Below, piece by piece: positions 1 to 7,518 of a stretch of 64,000 bases of DNA. A program made the translations under genes and the position numbers. Every line of letters starts with the position of its first letter. Position 1 is the first letter of the stretch. The DNA comes from Tessaracoccus rhinocerotis (GTDB lineage Bacteria; Actinomycetota; Actinomycetes; Propionibacteriales; Propionibacteriaceae), in assembly GCF_007197885.1 (NCBI RefSeq), contig NZ_VKKG01000005.1:1-64000 (forward strand). Direction: 5' to 3'. The notes under the pieces were generated by a model that saw only the letters and a list, made by a program, of their open reading frames with translations, did not search any database and had not been told where the DNA came from.

Positions 1-8
1 AGACCAGC

Positions 9-96
9 GGCCCCCAACCACGCCACCACCGGCCCCCAACGAGACAATCAGCACCGCCAGCCAGTGGCCCCCAAACACACGATCAACGGCCCCCAG
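9..96. repeat. Four short GGCCCCCA-type direct repeats at the left edge
   Basis: The sequence GGCCCCCA recurs at about 9, 31, 66 and 88 (the last copy reads GGCCCCCAG), with spacings of 22, 35 and 22 bases. Integrase homology begins just to the right, near base 108, so the repeats replace the 5' part of that gene. Repeated short motifs of this kind are known at the ends of IS21-like elements, so this may be the right end of an insertion sequence lying mostly outside the window. That assignment is inference because no transposase is visible. Confidence 0.4.
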
Positions 97-104
97 CAGC
101 GCTG

Positions 105-1004
105 ATATTCAACTGGCTCATCCCCTGCCTGGGTGACATCACCTTGAAGGCGTTGACACCCGAGAAGATCGAAATGGCGATCCGCAAGCCGTTCGACTAC
201 AAGGGCAGACCCGGTTCAGAGAACACAAGGGCGGAAATCCTTCGCGTCCTGAAGACTGCCCTCGAGTTGGCTACGCAACGCCAACGGATCGCCCGGAACC
301 CAGCCGAGACCGTGCGGTTCAAGCCGGTCGAGGAGGTGGAGATTACCCCGATGGAACGTGAGGAGGTGGCTGCATTCTTCAAAGCCGCAAGCCTCCGTCC
401 CGACGTCGCAAGGTGGCTCGTCGGGTTCACCCTGGGTCTCCGGCAAGGTGAGGTCCTGGGGCTGAAGTGGAGCGACTTCAACCTCGAGACCGGCGTGGTG
501 AAGATCCGCCGGCAGTGGGTTCGCCGGACGTACCTGCACGGCTGCAAGCAGGAGTCGAAGTGTCCGAACAAAGCCGCGAAGTGCCCAGACCGCATCCTGC
601 AGGATCGGGTGCAGCTGTTGAAGACGAAGGCCAGCAAGCGCACCGTGATGTTGGCGGCCTCAGTGCTCCCTGTGTTGAAGAAGCACCGTGCAGCGCAAGC
701 CCAGCGGCGGCTGCGGGCGTCGTACTGGGATGATGGAGACTGGGTCTTCACCAACAATGTCGGGCAGCCGATCGAGCACCGGCGGGACCTTTCCGACATC
801 AAGAAAATTTGCCGTGATGCTGGCATCCCGGAGCGTCGTGTGCACGATATGAGGCACCAGCTTGCGACGGCCTTCATGCTTGGCGGCGTTTCTGAGCGGG
901 AGTTGATGTCCTGGTTTGGGTGGACATCGACCCGTATGGCTGGCCGTTATCAGCACGTCGTCGACGAGGCCAAGCGGAACGCTGCTGAAGCGCCCCAGGT
1001 TTGA
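105..1004 (+). pseudogene. Site-specific tyrosine recombinase (phage-type integrase), 5'-truncated
   Basis: The C-terminal catalytic domain of a tyrosine recombinase is clear. It has the first arginine in LGLRQGEVLGL, a lysine in LKTKASKR, the HxxR pair in HDMRHQLA, and the nucleophile tyrosine in RYQHV. A Cys-containing insert (HGC...KCP) is typical of actinophage integrases. Core-binding-domain similarity starts at NWLIPCLGDITLKALTPE, near base 108, without a plausible start, and the frame stays open to the window edge through unrelated repeats. The arm-binding N-terminus is therefore lost. A TTG at 144 could only give a shortened 286-residue product. The stop at 1002-1004 lies where the left end of the following IS3 element should be, so the IS may also have clipped the C-terminus. 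Probably inactive remnant of a prophage or integrative element. Confidence 0.75.
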
Positions 1005-1039
1005 TGCCGCTCCTGTTTGAGTCAAGGAGAATGAGCACT

Positions 1040-1351
1040 ATGCCCAAGATCATCGATCCAGAGTTGAAAGCACGAGCTGTGCGTCTGGTCACCGAGCACC
1101 AGTCTGAGTACCCGTCGCTGACGGCCGCGGCAGCGGCCGTGGCCAAGCAGCTGGGGTTGGGGAAGGAGACCGTGCGACGCTGGGTGGTTCAGGCCCAGGT
1201 CGACACCGGCGAACGCGAAGGCACCACCACCGAGGAGCTGGCCGAGGTGAAGCGGTTGAAGGCCGAGAACCGGCGCCTGCGAGAAGACGTCGCGATCCTG
1301 AGAGCGGCAACGACTTTCTTTGCGGGGGAACTCGACCCCCGCAACCGATGA
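1040..1351 (+). CDS. IS3-family transposase OrfA (helix-turn-helix subunit)
   Basis: This 103-residue protein has an N-terminal helix-turn-helix (about residues 5-55, with LGLGKETVRRWV) and a C-terminal leucine-zipper-like helix (VKRLKAENRRLRED), the usual IS3 OrfA layout. ATG 1040 is chosen over ATG 1031 because AAGGAGA at 1024-1030 is correctly spaced only for 1040. OrfA ends ATGATG and overlaps orfB in the -1 frame, as expected when IS3 elements make OrfAB by programmed -1 frameshifting. OrfA is intact, but its partner is truncated, so the element should not transpose on its own. Confidence 0.85.
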   Translation: MPKIIDPELKARAVRLVTEHQSEYPSLTAAAAAVAKQLGLGKETVRRWVVQAQVDTGEREGTTTEELAEVKRLKAENRRLREDVAILRAATTFFAGELDPRNR

Positions 1352-1980
1352 TGGCCGGCTTCATCGACCAGATGAAGGCCGACGGGTTCGCGGTCGAGTC
1401 GATCTGCCGGGTGCTGCGTGAGCAGGGCTGCCAGATCGCCGCAAGAACCTACCGCTCCTGGAAGGCCAGGACCACCACTGTCGCGGCGCGCACCATCGGC
1501 GACGCCCACGTCCTGGACAAGGTCCGGGATCTGGCCTGGGTAACCAACCATGTTGGGCAGCGCCAGATGACACCAGAAGGCCTCTACGGACGCAGGAAGA
1601 TGACCGCGCTGGTGCGGCGCCAGCCCGGGTTCGCTGAGGCGTCGGCGGGCAGTGTGGACCGGGCCATGACGGCTCTGGGACTGTCGGGGGTGCGCCGTGG
1701 CAAGGGTATCCGCACCACCATCCCCGCCAAGGACGGCACCCGCGCCGGTGACCTGCTCGATCGGGACTTCACCGCCCCCTGGCCCGATCACACCTGGGTG
1801 ATGGACTTCACCTATGTCCGGACCTGGGCAGGGTTCGCCTATGTCGCGTTCATCCTCGACGTGTACTCACAGCGCATCGTGGCCTGGCACGCCGCAGCGA
1901 GCATGCACACCGACCTGGTGCTGACCCCGTTGCGGATGGCTGTATGGCAACGAGACCGAGAAGGTCGCCCGATCCAGCCC
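1348..1980 (+). pseudogene. IS3-family transposase OrfB, 3'-truncated (DDE integrase catalytic subunit)
   Basis: Residues 1-211 match IS3-family OrfB: a zinc-free N-terminal region, then the rve integrase core with the first catalytic Asp in HTWVMDFTYVRT and the strand YVAFILDVYSQRIV. Similarity stops after REGRPIQP at about 1980. The segment that should carry the second Asp and the Glu of the DDE triad is absent, and the frame runs on into antisense codons of the restriction-modification fragment next door until a chance stop at 2067. The right inverted repeat is missing too. A deletion has removed the right half of the IS. Confidence 0.85.
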
Positions 1981-2276
1981 TGGCGTTCCTCCGGTTTGTC
2001 GAGATCGACGCCGAGTGATTTCTGCTCGATCATCGTCTTGGCGGCGGGAATGACCACGTCGATGTAGCCGCGCTCCGACGTTGCACGCTCGAAACGGACG
2101 TTCGTCGTGACGTCCTCCATTCCGACCACGTCACGCAGCAGTTGCAGCCAGAATGTGTGCGTGTCGCCCTTTTCGGATCCGCGGCCGGCCCATTGGTCGG
2201 CGAAATGTCGCGCACGCGCGACACGACTCTTCGCAGCTGCAGTGCCTAGTCGACCCGATGTTGTGCTTGCTGCCAT
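1981..2276 (-). pseudogene. MmeI-type (type IIG) restriction-modification enzyme, N-terminal fragment
   Basis: From ATG 2276, with the Shine-Dalgarno-like AAAGGG six bases upstream, the protein reads a typical MmeI-family N-terminus: RFADQWAGRG, FWLQLLRDVVG, then the nuclease signature ID...EQK in GYIDVVIPAAKTMIEQK. The match ends at KPEERQG, about 97 residues in, exactly where truncated IS3 orfB begins on the other strand. Full-length members are around 900 residues or longer with methyltransferase and target-recognition domains, none of which remain. The fragment keeps the PD-(D/E)xK nuclease core without a methylase, so expression as an active enzyme is unlikely. I regard it as debris of a lost restriction system. 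Confidence 0.75.
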
Positions 2277-2458
2277 CGTTGCCCTTTCGTCCCCGCTGAC
2301 CTTAGCGTTCGGTCAACAGTTCGCTGTCGCGAGGAGTCAACTCGGCAGGCGACTTGCTTACATGGCTTGGCGGGAGGGGACTCATCGGCTTCAGCAAAGC
2401 GAAGGGGAGCGGTGCGGGCGAGCCCGCTCGAGAGCACCACAGACCGGTTGCCGGCAGG
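2277..2458. other. Intergenic region upstream of the R-M fragment; no gene seen
   Basis: No coding potential is convincing on either strand. It should contain the promoter of the leftward MmeI-type remnant; TTGACT and TTGACC elements occur on the minus strand, but I could not pair them with a good -10. A short palindrome (GCGGGCGAGCCCGC) lies near 2415. Confidence 0.4.
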
Positions 2459-2501
2459 GGCGTGGCCCGGAGAGGGAGCAGACACTCTCTCGGGCCACGC
2501 C
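2459..2501 (-). terminator. Strong hairpin downstream of the secreted-protein gene
   Basis: GGCGTGGCCCG (2459-2469) pairs with CGGGCCACGCC (2491-2501), and the inner AGAG/CTCT extends the stem. It sits 14 bases beyond the stop of the leftward gene ending at 2515. No U-run follows, which is common for actinobacterial terminators. Confidence 0.6.
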
Positions 2502-2514
2502 TACAGGTCACTTG

Positions 2515-2937
2515 CTACACGATTGCCACGTAGTAGGAGGTGCACCACTCCGACCGGTTGGTCGGCGTGACACACGCCTTGACGACACCGGTCTGAGCCA
2601 GGCTGTACGAGCCCGAGTTCACCGAGGTCTTGCCTGAGGGGACGCGTGCTCCACCGAGGCTTGTGCCGCCGGCGGTACGCAGGAACACGAGGTCGCCGGT
2701 GGACGCGTTGACGAGCTGGGCGTGCACGTTCGATCCGCATCGCCACAGGTAGACCGTGCGGCCGTCCTTCGAAGCGATCTTCACGCTGTTGCACGTCGCG
2801 GCTTGCGCTTCGGTCGCGCTGGCAGCCGGCACCAAGCCGACCACTGCGACGCATGCGAGCACCGCGGCTCTGAATAGTCTCTTCCTTGAGCTTTCCTTCC
2901 GGGGGATCGGGACGAGGTCGTTCTCGTCTGACCCCAA
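2515..2937 (-). CDS. Small secreted protein of unknown function
   Basis: A 140-residue protein with a basic n-region (RKESSRKRLFR), a hydrophobic core (AAVLACVAVVGLVPAA) and a likely signal-peptidase site after ATEAQA. The mature part is about 98 residues with four cysteines, enough for two disulfides, and is rich in Ser, Thr and Gly. No family is recognised. The start is a TTG at 2937, chosen because it keeps the basic n-region; a GTG within the hydrophobic stretch is a poorer alternative. The gene stands alone between a restriction remnant and a mannosyltransferase and is followed by a strong hairpin, so it is probably monocistronic. Confidence 0.55.
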   Translation of the reverse strand: MGSDENDLVPIPRKESSRKRLFRAAVLACVAVVGLVPAASATEAQAATCNSVKIASKDGRTVYLWRCGSNVHAQLVNASTGDLVFLRTAGGTSLGGARVPSGKTSVNSGSYSLAQTGVVKACVTPTNRSEWCTSYYVAIV

Positions 2938-3100
2938 ACTAGCCCGGCGCCGCTGCCAGCGAGGTCACTTCGGAGAGAATAGTCGCAGCTTCATGAGGCC
3001 GCCGCCGATGAAGGCAATGGTGCAGGCCAGAACCTAGGTCCGGTAAGCCGCCGGCTCGGGTGGGGTGGCAGGGTCGCAGCGATTACGAACTCGATGCCGC

Positions 3101-4312
3101 CTACCCGGCCTCCGCCCTCGGCTGCTCGCCGCGTCCGGGACGGAAGGCGTTGATCGCCGTCCCCAACAGGATGCCGACCGCAGGCAGAGCCGAGAGCACC
3201 ACACCGACGATGTAAAAAATCGACGTCTCGTCCACGCCCGCCAACTTCATGAGGATCTTCGGGCTGGCAACCAGCGGAAGGATCAGGAGCGCGAGCGCAA
3301 TCTTGCGGAGGGCGGCGGCACCCAAAGAACCGGAAGTGGCACGTCGGTCGGACGGTGCCCAACCGCTCGCGATGACCGGCCACCAGACGAAATGGTGGAC
3401 CCAGCTCACCGGGGAGATGAGGAGCATGCACCCGGCAGCGAAGCCGAGCGACTGCTCCGGCAGCTGATCACGGGCGCGGTAGATAGCCACGCCCGCCAAC
3501 ACGATCGCAAGGCCGACAGCAACAGCCCATGCCGGGAATCCGAAACCGGCGCGTTCCAGAATGCCGCGCAGAGACAGGTTGTCGATGTAGTCGGTGGCGC
3601 CGACACGCGTAGGGTCCCAGATGACATGTCCCCAGTACTCGACGGACTGCGCGGGAAACACGAGAAGTCCGAGCAGCTGAGTGCCCGCGAACGTTGCCCC
3701 AGCAACGAGGATGGTGCGCCACTTCCACAGAGCAAGCGGAAGTAGGAGTAACGCCAGAGGCGTGAGCTTCACCCCGGCAGTGACGCCAACAGCAACGCCG
3801 AATAGCCACGGCCAGCGAGCCTGTGACGCCGTCAAGTAGCAGGCCGCCAAGAGGATGACGTTGACTTGACCGTAGGTCAGGGTGTCCAGGAACGGAGCAG
3901 AGATCAGCAGGAACGGGGTCAGCGCCCACGCCGGGACGCGGCCGAATCGTCCTGCGGCTCGCAGCCGGTCCATGATCCGGCATGAGACGAGGTGTATCAG
4001 GGTGACGGAGAGTGCCGTCATCACTACGTAGGTCGCCTCGAAGGGCACGAGGGCGAGTGGAGCGAAGAGCAGCGCCGCGAAGGGCGGGTAGGTGAACGGT
4101 AGACCTGGATCGCCGACCGGCCCTAGATAGGGAGCGTAGAGTCCCTGCCCGCCCTGGAGGGCGATCCGTGCGCCCTCTCGGTACACCTTGAGGTCGAGGC
4201 CGACAGGCTGGGCGAGCAACAGAACAACGAGGGCCGTTGAAGCTGCGACGAGCCAGCCGACCCATGAGCGCGCCGAAGTCTTGGTGGCTGGCTCTGCAGG
4301 CTGGTCGGTCAT
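3101..4312 (-). CDS. Polytopic GT-C glycosyltransferase, DUF2029/GT87 family
   Basis: The protein has 403 residues and about ten hydrophobic segments. An Asp-containing first extracytoplasmic loop (LDLKVYREGA) and a TYPPFAALLFAPLALVP region are characteristic of the GT87 polyprenol-phosphate-mannose-dependent alpha-mannosyltransferases. Such enzymes add mannose to PIMs, lipomannan or related glycolipids on the outer face of the membrane, consistent with the PIM genes near 18.7-20.6 kb. The ATG at 4312 (MTDQPAEPATKT) is preferred because the open frame upstream to 4423 is low-complexity and overlaps the ligase fragment. The acceptor cannot be read from sequence. Confidence 0.75.
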   Translation of the reverse strand: MTDQPAEPATKTSARSWVGWLVAASTALVVLLLAQPVGLDLKVYREGARIALQGGQGLYAPYLGPVGDPGLPFTYPPFAALLFAPLALVPFEATYVVMTALSVTLIHLVSCRIMDRLRAAGRFGRVPAWALTPFLLISAPFLDTLTYGQVNVILLAACYLTASQARWPWLFGVAVGVTAGVKLTPLALLLLPLALWKWRTILVAGATFAGTQLLGLLVFPAQSVEYWGHVIWDPTRVGATDYIDNLSLRGILERAGFGFPAWAVAVGLAIVLAGVAIYRARDQLPEQSLGFAAGCMLLISPVSWVHHFVWWPVIASGWAPSDRRATSGSLGAAALRKIALALLILPLVASPKILMKLAGVDETSIFYIVGVVLSALPAVGILLGTAINAFRPGRGEQPRAEAG

Positions 4313-4415
4313 GGCTCGCGAGCCTATCGCCCCTGCGTTCCGGCCTCCGCCTGTAGCTGCGCGACCCGGCTCCACGTGCGGGGAGAGCGAGGCTTGGGGA
4401 CGCTGCCGCTGAGCG

Positions 4416-5541
4416 TCAGCCATGGAGGATGGTGAGGAACTCGGACGGGGTGACGATCCGTACCCCGAGCTGCTGCGCCTTCACGTACTTCGACGTCGAC
4501 GACGGCTCCGACACCAGCAGCGACGTGGTCGCCGACACACTGCCCGACGCCCGACCCCCGGCAGCTTCGATCGCCTCCGCGACCGTGGTGCGGGAGTAGC
4601 CGGGCACTGTGCCGGAGACGACGACGTTCATCCCCGACAGCGGCGAACCCGCGCTCGCGTCGCCAGCAGCTGTGTCCGTGTTCCCGGCCACGCCATCATC
4701 CGTGGAAGCTGTTGCGGTGGTGGTGACACCGGCCCTCTCGAGCTTCCCGATCAGGGTCTGGTAGTAGGGAGACGCCAGCTGGGCTGCGACCAGGGTCGCC
4801 TTCGCGGGGCCGAGGGTGAGCGCCTTCCCCGTTGACGAGTACGTCCCCATCGGCATTGCGGCGAGCTCGGCGGGCGTGGCGGCCTGGAGAGCGGCCAGCG
4901 ACCCGAAATGGGTGGCGAGGCGTCGGGACACGCCGCGGCCGGTGCCGCGGAGACCGAGCGCGGTGATGACGCGGTGCAGCGGAGCCTGCTTCGCTGCGTC
5001 GAGTCCGGCGACGATCTTCGCAGCGGTCACCTTCCCGAGGAGGCGAGGGTTCCCGGTCGACGTCACACCGAGCGGCAGCGTCGCGTACTGGTCGACGGTG
5101 AGGGTGAACAGGTCCGCCAGGTCGGCGGCGAGGTCGTGCTCGGCGAGCGCTTCGGCGATCTTCACGGAGAACCCGTCGACGTCGAGGGCGTCCCTCGAGA
5201 CGGCGTACGCGAGGCCGCCGGCGATCGAGCACGCCGGAGTGGAACACTTCCAGATGACGGCGGACTGGTCGAGGAGTTCACCGCAGCTGGGGCACGTGTC
5301 CGGCGCCTCGTACGGGGTCGCGTCGTCGGGGCGCAGACCGATGAGGGGTTCTTCGACGCGGGGGATGATGTCACCGGCTTTGAACACCGTCACGGTGTCA
5401 CCGATGCGGAGGTCACGCTCACCGATGAAGTCGGCGTTGTGGAGGGTGGCGCGGGCGACGACGGAGCCGTCGACACCGACGGGTTCGAGGACGGCGGTGT
5501 AGGCGATGTTGCCGGTCCGTCCGACGGTCCGGTCGAAGTGG
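4416..5541 (-). pseudogene. NAD-dependent DNA ligase LigA, C-terminal fragment
   Basis: Reading leftward from about 5541 the frame encodes part of the OB-fold (VGRTGNIAYTAVLEPV, TVTVFKAGDIIPRV), a four-cysteine zinc finger (CPSC...C...C), the helix-hairpin-helix region (ALGLRGTGRGVSRRLATHFG) and a C-terminal BRCT domain (VVVSGTVPGYSR to the end). The whole NTPase/adenylation domain, including the catalytic lysine, is missing; upstream the frame hits TGA at about 5547 and similarity is lost. A GTG at 5393 could start a 325-residue product, but it could not adenylate. Most likely a 5'-deleted, possibly phage-derived, second ligA. The essential chromosomal ligA should lie elsewhere. Confidence 0.75.
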
Positions 5542-5868
5542 TGTCTTCACCCCTCCGGGTGTGCGGCATCCCGGGCCCCCGCCCACTCCGCGTCCTCCGG
5601 TATGTCCTTCAGGCACCGCGGGGTCCGTGAAGGCGCGGCTCACCGAACCAGGTTCCCTGTGGGTTGGCGCGAAGACGTGCCGACAGGCCACAGGGCTGGA
5701 TCCCGGTCTGGGTCATAGCAGACACATGCAGCGCGTGAACGACTAGGAGAGTACGCTTAAGGTTAAGTACCAATTCTCTACGGAATGCCACGTGAACCTC
5801 CAATGGCGGAGGTCGATCGTTCAAGTGCCGATGTCCTGTCGTATGTTCTGCATCAGGAAGGTCGCAAC
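5542..5868. other. Junction region between ligA fragment and secreted protease; no gene seen
   Basis: About 330 bases without a convincing gene. The left end is the break point of the ligase fragment. The right half turns noticeably A/T-richer (for example around 5745-5780, with the imperfect direct repeat TTAAGGTTAAG), matching the lower-GC genes that follow and marking the edge of an acquired segment. Confidence 0.4.
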
Positions 5869-7050
5869 ATGTGTAACCGTACTAGTTGGAAGCGCGTGAT
5901 TTCCTCAATTTCACTGATCCTCGCGCTAGCTGTTCTCTTACCCGCCGACGGTGTAGCAACCCCGCCTGATGAGACCCACGACCTCCCCGTCGGAGGTGCG
6001 AAAGCCACGGATGCTGAAGCGATCGCGGCAGTGCATGGACTGTCCAGCGGCGAGCTTAGCCGCGCGGAGAACGTGCTCGAGAACGCGCGAGCTTTGCAGG
6101 AGTCGCTCAGCGACCGGTACCCAGGGGCCTTCGGTGGGTTGTATTTTGACTACAATCCCACCCAGATAACTGTCAATTGGTTGGCGGGGAGTGCGGTCGT
6201 GCCTCCACCTGAGGTTTTGTCGCATCCCAATGTCCGGCTCAGGAGCGTGAGCTTTGAGGAGTCGGACCTCATGGCAGCGCAGGGGAAGGTGTCAAACCTT
6301 CTGCGTGAGGAAGGCGTAGCTTTCGATAGTTGGATAGACGTCCGGAAGGGAGTAGTCGCGGTCGATGTCACGGAAGACAACTACCAGCGAGTCCTGCTTC
6401 TCGTTGAGAAACGCAAGGCCTCGGACAACTCGTGGGGCGCTGTCCACGTTAGCAAGACCGAAGCGCTGTCGGTTGAAGGCGTCAACATCTTTGCTGGACT
6501 CACGACATCGTCTTGCACATCCGGCTTCGTAGTGCGAAACACTTCCACCAATGTCCGTCGTGGCACAGTCGCAGGGCATTGCGGCAACTCCCAAGTGTTC
6601 AACGGAGTAAGTTCTACGTTTGCCGGCGAATGGTACAGCGGCAGTCGAGATGTGCAGTTCCACTCGTTCGCGAGCAACCATTCTCTGATCGCGAGAATTG
6701 ACCTAGGGTCGGGTGCGACCCGAAATGTCACCGCGTCGACAAGCATCAGCGGGACGGTGATTGGAACGACGGTCTGCAAGATGGGAAAGGTGACTGGGTA
6801 CACGTGTGGGGCTGTGGCCTCCAAGAGCCACCTGCCAAGCTATGTTCCGTCCGGAAGTGCCACTTTCGTCAAGGTGAATCGGTTCTCGGGGGTGACTTCG
6901 CCAATCGTCCAGGTCGGTGACTCTGGTGGGCCTTGGTTCAACAACTCTACAGCGTACGGCTGGACGAGTGGCGTCGGAAATGGTGGAGCGTATGGGATTT
7001 ACATGTCTCTGTCCTACCTGCCGTCCCCGTGGGTTGTAGCGCATGCGTAA
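5869..7050 (+). CDS. Secreted trypsin-like serine protease with propeptide
   Basis: A 393-residue S1-family protease. The start is ATG 5869, backed by AGGAAGG at 5855-5861; the open frame back to 5785 has no ribosome site. Residues 1-30 form a signal peptide (KRVISSISLILALAVLL). Residues 30-220 resemble a propeptide and contain no catalytic motif. The protease domain follows, with His237 in VAGHC, Asp261 in SRDVQF and Ser352 in GDSGGPW, so the triad is complete. Cys pairs suggest disulfides as in streptogrisin/alpha-lytic relatives. Codon use is less G/C-biased at third positions than in flanking genes, which suggests transfer. Its stop overlaps the next gene's start (ATGCGTAA), implying translational coupling with the lipoprotein. 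Confidence 0.85.
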   Translation: MCNRTSWKRVISSISLILALAVLLPADGVATPPDETHDLPVGGAKATDAEAIAAVHGLSSGELSRAENVLENARALQESLSDRYPGAFGGLYFDYNPTQITVNWLAGSAVVPPPEVLSHPNVRLRSVSFEESDLMAAQGKVSNLLREEGVAFDSWIDVRKGVVAVDVTEDNYQRVLLLVEKRKASDNSWGAVHVSKTEALSVEGVNIFAGLTTSSCTSGFVVRNTSTNVRRGTVAGHCGNSQVFNGVSSTFAGEWYSGSRDVQFHSFASNHSLIARIDLGSGATRNVTASTSISGTVIGTTVCKMGKVTGYTCGAVASKSHLPSYVPSGSATFVKVNRFSGVTSPIVQVGDSGGPWFNNSTAYGWTSGVGNGGAYGIYMSLSYLPSPWVVAHA

Positions 7051-7498
7051 CAATCACCTCTGGGTTCGACTCGCGCTTGCGGGCTTAGGGGCTGCCTTCA
7101 TGATCCTGCTTAGCAGTTGCACACCCTCGGGCCCCGTTGCTCAGCCATCCGCAGGCGAAACGCGACCGGGGGCTGCTGATGGATACGTGAAAACGGTGAC
7201 CACTGACCACGTTCTACCCGAGTATCCGACCGCTTCGTTGTCGGGAGCTCTTCTAGTGCAAATCGCCCCGGAAATAGCCTACTTCACAATCGAAATGGAC
7301 AGCACCTTGTACGGACTCATCTTTCCGCCAGGCTACCGGGCAGACGGATCAGGCGCATCAGTTCGCCTAGTTGATGCCGAGGGGGTCCGAGTCGCTGACT
7401 CTGGCTCGACCGTCACGTTTGGGGGCGGCGAGTACCCAGATGGGCGACAGAAGTGGGAAGGCCCGCCGGTGGATGCGTTCTGGTTGGTGTCCCCCTGA
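7043..7498 (+). CDS. Lipoprotein coupled to the serine protease
   Basis: 151 residues with a short basic start, a hydrophobic stretch and a lipobox ending in LLSSC (Cys at about residue 26), followed by a Pro/Ser/Gly linker; it should be lipidated and held on the outer membrane face. The mature domain (about 100 residues) is predicted mostly beta and is not recognised. The ATG overlaps the protease stop by eight bases. Possible roles, all inference, are an inhibitor/immunity partner, a membrane tether or a chaperone for the protease. It shares the lower-GC composition of the protease gene. Confidence 0.6.
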   Translation: MRNNHLWVRLALAGLGAAFMILLSSCTPSGPVAQPSAGETRPGAADGYVKTVTTDHVLPEYPTASLSGALLVQIAPEIAYFTIEMDSTLYGLIFPPGYRADGSGASVRLVDAEGVRVADSGSTVTFGGGEYPDGRQKWEGPPVDAFWLVSP

Positions 7499-7518
7499 AA
7501 GCACCGCAGCGGTCTATC

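Noticed and set aside
2413-2432. Palindrome GCGGGCGAGCCCGC as an operator
   Set aside because: Such GC palindromes are common by chance at this composition, and no promoter or gene start is near.
2970-3040. Possible DoxX-like remnant (minus strand ACTIAFIGGGLMKL, then a stop)
   Set aside because: Only about 20 residues with a vague resemblance, no start codon and no continuing frame; too little to call.
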